This document shows positions 5,662 through 8,803 of a stretch of DNA of 8,803 nt, piece by piece. Within the stretch, counting starts at the first letter, position 1. Each line of letters starts with the position of its first letter. A program made the translations under genes and the position numbers. Origin of the DNA: Acidimicrobiia bacterium (GTDB taxonomy: Bacteria > Actinomycetota > Acidimicrobiia > Acidimicrobiales > Ilumatobacteraceae); the NCBI GenBank assembly GCA_010030605.1, contig RHCK01000048.1, positions 1 to 8,803 of the forward strand, read 5' to 3'. The notes beneath the pieces were generated by a model, which had not been told where the DNA came from, ran no database searches, and was given only the letters and a program-made list of their open reading frames with translations.

Positions 5662-6952
5662 AGTTCTCGTTTCGGTCGTTCGACCGTTCGTTCATTCTTT
5701 TGGCGATGTCTCGTTCGCGTCCGTGATCGCTCGGTTCGTACCACAATCGCGACGAGAGTCCCTCTGGAAGATACTGCTGTTCCACCCAGCCCCGGGGGTC
5801 GTCGTGGGGATACAGGTACCCGACGCCATGGCCCAACGATGCGGCGCCCGGATAATGCCCGTCGCGCAGATGGGCCGGGACCTCCCCCACCACGCCGTTT
5901 CGGATGTCCGCACGCACCGTCCAGATGGCCGTGGCGGCCCGATTGCTCTTGGGGGCGGTCGCCAGATGAATGGCCGCCTGGGCGAGGTTCAACTGTGCTT
6001 CGGGGAGGCCGACATGCTCGACGGCCTGGGCCGCGGCCACCGCGATCAGCAGCGCGGTGGGATCGGCCAAACCGACATCTTCGCTGGCGAAGATGATCAT
6101 TCGGCGTGCGATGAATCGGGCGTCATCGCCGGCTTCGAGCATTCGACCGAGGTAGTACACGGCGGCCTGGGGGTCGCTCCCCCGCATGCTCTTGATGAAC
6201 GCACTCACCACGTCGTAATGGTCGTCTCGTCCGTAACGAAGTGCGCTCGTACCCAACGCCGCCTCGGCGTGGGCAAGACTCACCGATCCCGGATGGGCCA
6301 ACGCGGCGGCCACTTCCAACGATGTCAACACCTGACGTCCGTCGCCTCCGGCGCGGTCGACGAGCAGGTCGATGGCGTCGTCGTCGGCCGTCGTGCCGAG
6401 AGCCTGCAACCCTCGGCGGATCAAGGTCACGATGGCATCGGCCGACAGAGGTTCGAGTCGAAACAAGGTGCTTCGCGATCGCAGAGGGGCGTTCACCTCG
6501 AAGAACGGGTTCTCGGTCGTGGCACCGATGAGAGTGAGCGTTCCATCCTCCACGGCGGGCAGTAACGCGTCCTGCTGGGCCTTGGAGAATCGATGAATCT
6601 CGTCGAGGAACAGAATCGTTCCTTGCCCGTGCATTCCGAGACGCTGACGGGCGGCGTCGATGACCTCGCGCACGTCCTTCACTCCCGCGGTCACCGCACT
6701 CAGCTGCGAAAAATGACGTCGGGTGCTTCCGGCCACCGCCAACGCCAACGTCGTTTTCCCGGTGCCGGGCGGACCCCAGAAAATGGCGCTGCTCAACTTG
6801 TCCTGTTCCACCAGTCGACGCAACGGCTTGCCGGGTCCGACCAGGTGCTCCTGTCCGACCACGTCGTCGATGCTCGACGGTCGCAGGCGAGCGGCGAGCG
6901 GTGCTTGTTCGCGCAAGCGTTCCTCGGCGGCGGCGCTGAAGAGGTCGCTCAT
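5660..6952 (-). CDS. rarA: Replication-associated recombination protein RarA (MgsA-type AAA+ ATPase)
   Basis: This 430-residue AAA+ ATPase is related to clamp loaders and RuvB, and acts at stalled replication forks. Walker A is GPPGTGKT (60-67), Walker B is ILFLDEIH (113-120), sensor 1 is GATTEN (143-148), the arginine finger region is LRSRS (157-161), and a sensor-2-like GDGRQVLTSLE lies at 203-213. The C-terminal part holds the family signature KSMRGSDPQAAVYYLGRML (254-272) and the SEDVGLADP stretch (290-298) of the tetramerisation domain. The length is close to that of E. coli RarA (447). The ATG at 6950-6952 overlaps the stop of the Nudix gene as ATGA. An upstream in-frame start at 7042 would add 30 low-complexity, Arg-rich residues antisense to no known motif, and is rejected. 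The protein ends in a short polar tail rich in N, R, E and D. Confidence 0.96.
   Translation of the reverse strand: MSDLFSAAAEERLREQAPLAARLRPSSIDDVVGQEHLVGPGKPLRRLVEQDKLSSAIFWGPPGTGKTTLALAVAGSTRRHFSQLSAVTAGVKDVREVIDAARQRLGMHGQGTILFLDEIHRFSKAQQDALLPAVEDGTLTLIGATTENPFFEVNAPLRSRSTLFRLEPLSADAIVTLIRRGLQALGTTADDDAIDLLVDRAGGDGRQVLTSLEVAAALAHPGSVSLAHAEAALGTSALRYGRDDHYDVVSAFIKSMRGSDPQAAVYYLGRMLEAGDDARFIARRMIIFASEDVGLADPTALLIAVAAAQAVEHVGLPEAQLNLAQAAIHLATAPKSNRAATAIWTVRADIRNGVVGEVPAHLRDGHYPGAASLGHGVGYLYPHDDPRGWVEQQYLPEGLSSRLWYEPSDHGRERDIAKRMNERSNDRNEN
5673..5686 (-). repeat. Short inverted repeat at the 3' end of rarA
   Basis: CGGTCG and CGACCG flank a 2-nt centre, giving a possible 5-6 bp hairpin in the mRNA. 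It lies inside the last codons of rarA, 12 nt before the GAGGAGG of the DUF948 gene. No U-run follows on the minus strand, so it is not a typical intrinsic terminator. It could modulate translation or be a by-product of repeated Arg/Asn/Glu codons. Confidence 0.25.
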
Positions 6953-7404
6953 GGCAGGATCCGCGAAAACGCGCGGGCGTACGCCGCTCGACGGAACTCG
7001 ACCACGTGGGCCACGAGATGATGCGGATCGATCCAGCGCCACGCCACGAATTCGTGATCGTCCGGGCGAGGCGTGACGTCATCGTGTAGCACGCCGAAGA
7101 GGAACCACTTCTGAATCTGACCGCGCCGTTTCTCGCCATCGTGGGTGCGCAGACGAATGTCGAGGGGCCACTCGTAGGCGATCCAGTCGGGAAGTTCGAG
7201 CACGAGACGAACCTCGTCGGGGCCGAGACCGGTCTCCTCACGCAACTCGCGCCATGCGGCCTCGACCGGTTCCTCGCCCACGTCGAGACCGCCCTGCGGA
7301 ACTTGCCAAGCACCGGGGGTGTCCTTGCGTTCGAAGGCCATGATGTCGCCGTTCTCGCGTCGCACGATCACGGCGACTCCCGCTCGGAACTGTTGACTGG
7401 CCAT
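6949..7404 (-). CDS. rppH: RppH/NudH-type Nudix hydrolase
   Basis: This 151-residue protein carries a perfect Nudix box (GX5EX7REUXEEXGU) at residues 38-60, preceded by WQVP, so the region reads WQVPQGGLDVGEEP. Two further stretches match the RNA pyrophosphohydrolase / diadenosine polyphosphate hydrolase branch rather than NudB or MutT: GQIQKWFLF in the middle, and EFVAWRW with a following VVEFRRAAYARAF helix near the end. Such enzymes remove pyrophosphate from 5'-triphosphorylated RNA, which starts mRNA decay, or split Ap4A. Which of the two occurs here cannot be read from sequence. The ATG lies 12 nt after the aspS stop with only a weak GAG-type ribosome binding site, and the stop overlaps the rarA start as ATGA. 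Expression is therefore probably tied to aspS and rarA. Confidence 0.87.
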   Translation of the reverse strand: MASQQFRAGVAVIVRRENGDIMAFERKDTPGAWQVPQGGLDVGEEPVEAAWRELREETGLGPDEVRLVLELPDWIAYEWPLDIRLRTHDGEKRRGQIQKWFLFGVLHDDVTPRPDDHEFVAWRWIDPHHLVAHVVEFRRAAYARAFSRILP

Positions 7405-7416
7405 GATCGGAACCGC

Positions 7417-8803
7417 TCAGGTCTTCGGCGGAAGAGTGCGAATTCCCAACTCGTCGAGTTGTTTGGCCTCGGCGCGCGTCGGGGCGTTGGTCATCGGATC
7501 CTGTCCACTCTGGGTCTTCGGGAAGGCGATCACCTCGCGGATGTTCTCTTCACCCGCCAGGATGGCCACCAAACGATCGAGACCGAAGGCGAAGCCGCCG
7601 TGAGGGGGTGCGCCGTACGTGAACGGCTTCAGGAAGAAACCGAACTTGCGATTCGCTTCCTCCTCGCTGATGCCGAGCGCGGTGAACACCTTGCGCTGCA
7701 TGTCCGGTTCGTGGATACGAATGCTTCCCGAGCCGAGTTCCCAACCGTTCAGAACGAGGTCGTACGCGAGAGCGCGAACCGACATGGGATCGGTCTCGAA
7801 CTTGTCGAGGTCGTCGGGATGCGGACGGCAGAACGGATGGTGTCCGGGCTTGGGACGACCGGTCTCCTTGTCGACGCCGACGAACAGCGGAAACTCGACG
7901 ACCCACACGTAGCGGTACGGGCCTTGGTGCACCGGCGGACGTCCGAGGTCGTTGCGCAGCTGACCGAGCACCTCGCACGTCGTCATCCATTCGTCGGCGA
8001 CGATCAGAATCAGGTCCCCGGTCTGCGCGTCGAAAGTGGACGTGAGAGCACTCTGTTCGCTGTCCGACAGGAACTTCGCCACGGGTGAGTCGTAACCATC
8101 GGCGGTCTTTTTCAACCACACCAGGCCCTTGGCCCCCATCTTCTTGGCTTTGTCGGTCAATTGGTCGAGCTTGTTGCGACCGAACTCCTCGGCGCGACCA
8201 GATGCCTTGATGCCCTTGATGCTGCCGGCGCCGGCGAACGCCTTGAATTCGGTCGACGAGAAGATGGGGGTGAGTTCGTGCAACTCCATCGCGAATCGAA
8301 GGTCGGGCTTGTCGACGCCGTAGCGGTCCATGGCTTCGTGCCATGTGATGCGTTCGATGGGGTCCGGGCGGATGCCGGTGACGGCCTCGGCGGCCGATAG
8401 CACCGCCTCGCTGATGGCGGCCAGCACGTCGTCCTGCGACACGAAGCTCATCTCGGCGTCGAGCTGCATGAACTCGTACTGACGATCGGCTCGCAGATCC
8501 TCGTCGCGCAGGCAACGTGCGATCTGGTAGTAGCGGTCGATTCCGGCGACCATCAGAAGTTGCTTGAACAACTGCGGGCTCTGCGGCAGTGCGTAGAACG
8601 AGCCGGGCTCTTTGCGCGACGGAACGAGGAACTCGCGCGCTCCTTCGGGTGTGGACGGCACCAACATCGGAGTCTCCACCTCGACGAAGCCTTGGCGTTC
8701 CATCGCCGCTCGAACGGCCGAGTTGACCTTGGCGCGGGTGCGAATGTTGCGTTGCATGCGCTCGCGACGGATGTCGAGGTACCGGTACTGCAGACGAACG
8801 TTC
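7417..8803 (-). CDS. aspS: Aspartyl-tRNA synthetase (N-terminus cut by window edge)
   Basis: There are 461 residues visible of a protein that is usually about 590. The missing part is mainly the N-terminal OB-fold anticodon-binding domain. The frame continues upstream of the first ATG (8755-8757) to the window edge, reading NVRLQYRYLDIRRER, which matches the start of the class II catalytic domain; that ATG is therefore internal. Motif 1 lies around FVEVETPML (39-47), motif 2 at ARCLRDEDLRADRQYEF (95-111) and motif 3 at GGFAFGLDRLVAI (402-414). A bacterial-type GAD insertion domain lies between motifs 2 and 3. The enzyme charges tRNA-Asp (or, if non-discriminating, also tRNA-Asn), but the anticodon-reading region that would help decide this is outside the window. 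It heads the visible minus-strand gene chain, 12 nt before the Nudix gene. Confidence 0.97.
   Translation of the reverse strand, partial: NVRLQYRYLDIRRERMQRNIRTRAKVNSAVRAAMERQGFVEVETPMLVPSTPEGAREFLVPSRKEPGSFYALPQSPQLFKQLLMVAGIDRYYQIARCLRDEDLRADRQYEFMQLDAEMSFVSQDDVLAAISEAVLSAAEAVTGIRPDPIERITWHEAMDRYGVDKPDLRFAMELHELTPIFSSTEFKAFAGAGSIKGIKASGRAEEFGRNKLDQLTDKAKKMGAKGLVWLKKTADGYDSPVAKFLSDSEQSALTSTFDAQTGDLILIVADEWMTTCEVLGQLRNDLGRPPVHQGPYRYVWVVEFPLFVGVDKETGRPKPGHHPFCRPHPDDLDKFETDPMSVRALAYDLVLNGWELGSGSIRIHEPDMQRKVFTALGISEEEANRKFGFFLKPFTYGAPPHGGFAFGLDRLVAILAGEENIREVIAFPKTQSGQDPMTNAPTRAEAKQLDELGIRTLPPKT

Noticed and set aside
5187..5744. Upstream extension of the DUF6167-like gene to give a 317-residue protein
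   Set aside because: The added 186 residues are Arg/Ser-rich and lie in the wrong frame over the DUF948 gene. The ATGA overlap at 5183-5186 and the transmembrane start mark the true beginning.
5237..6565. Long plus-strand open frame (442 codons) opposite rarA and the DUF948 gene
   Set aside because: It spans two real minus-strand genes and their junction, has low-complexity composition, and no domain or ribosome binding site supports it.
6953..7042. Longer rarA start at 7042
   Set aside because: The extra 30 residues are low-complexity, overlap the Nudix gene, and do not resemble the RarA N-terminus; the ATG at 6952 fits both the family and the ATGA coupling.
7141..8088. Plus-strand open frame (315 codons) opposite the Nudix gene and aspS
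   Set aside because: It is antisense to two confidently identified genes and crosses their boundary. It shows no conserved motif.

Overview
The window comes from a GC-rich bacterial chromosome and is almost wholly coding. It most likely belongs to the Actinomycetota, and an Acidimicrobiia-like member is my best guess. The evidence is a mycothiol-dependent maleylpyruvate isomerase family protein, the small membrane-protein pair DUF948/DUF6167-like next to rarA (an arrangement I know from actinobacteria), and TANNNT promoter elements placed for leaderless transcription. The class-level guess is inference from protein flavour only. I see no tRNA, rRNA, CRISPR array, transposase or phage gene.

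Right to left on the minus strand there is one tightly packed gene chain. It runs aspS (N-terminus cut by the window edge), an RppH-type Nudix hydrolase, rarA, a DUF948-type membrane protein, a DUF6167-like membrane protein, glcD, glcE and an aminoglycoside-phosphotransferase (APH) fold kinase. The junctions are a 12-nt gap, a 4-nt ATGA overlap, a 15-nt gap, two more ATGA overlaps, a 10-nt overlap and a 7-nt gap. The chain therefore looks like a single translationally coupled operon from aspS to the kinase, about 7.3 kb within the window.

Left of the kinase lies one plus-strand gene (751-1476) of the mycothiol-dependent maleylpyruvate isomerase/TIGR03083 type, convergent with the kinase (12 nt between stops). 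It is divergent from a minus-strand gene (1-692) that encodes the iron-sulfur subunit GlcF and runs off the left edge. GlcD, GlcE and GlcF together make the membrane-associated glycolate oxidase, which converts glycolate to glyoxylate with electrons passing through FAD and Fe-S centres. Here the three subunit genes are split: glcDE sit at the end of a housekeeping operon, and glcF sits about 1.8 kb further on under its own putative promoter.

The 58-nt divergent spacer (693-750) is the only real regulatory space in the window. Both start codons are preceded, at exactly 6 nt, by a TANNNT -10 element, which suggests two back-to-back leaderless promoters with a small inverted repeat between them. 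The most interesting points are this spacer, the split glycolate oxidase locus, and the coupling of glcDE to translation and recombination genes. I did not find a clearly new defence or mobile system.
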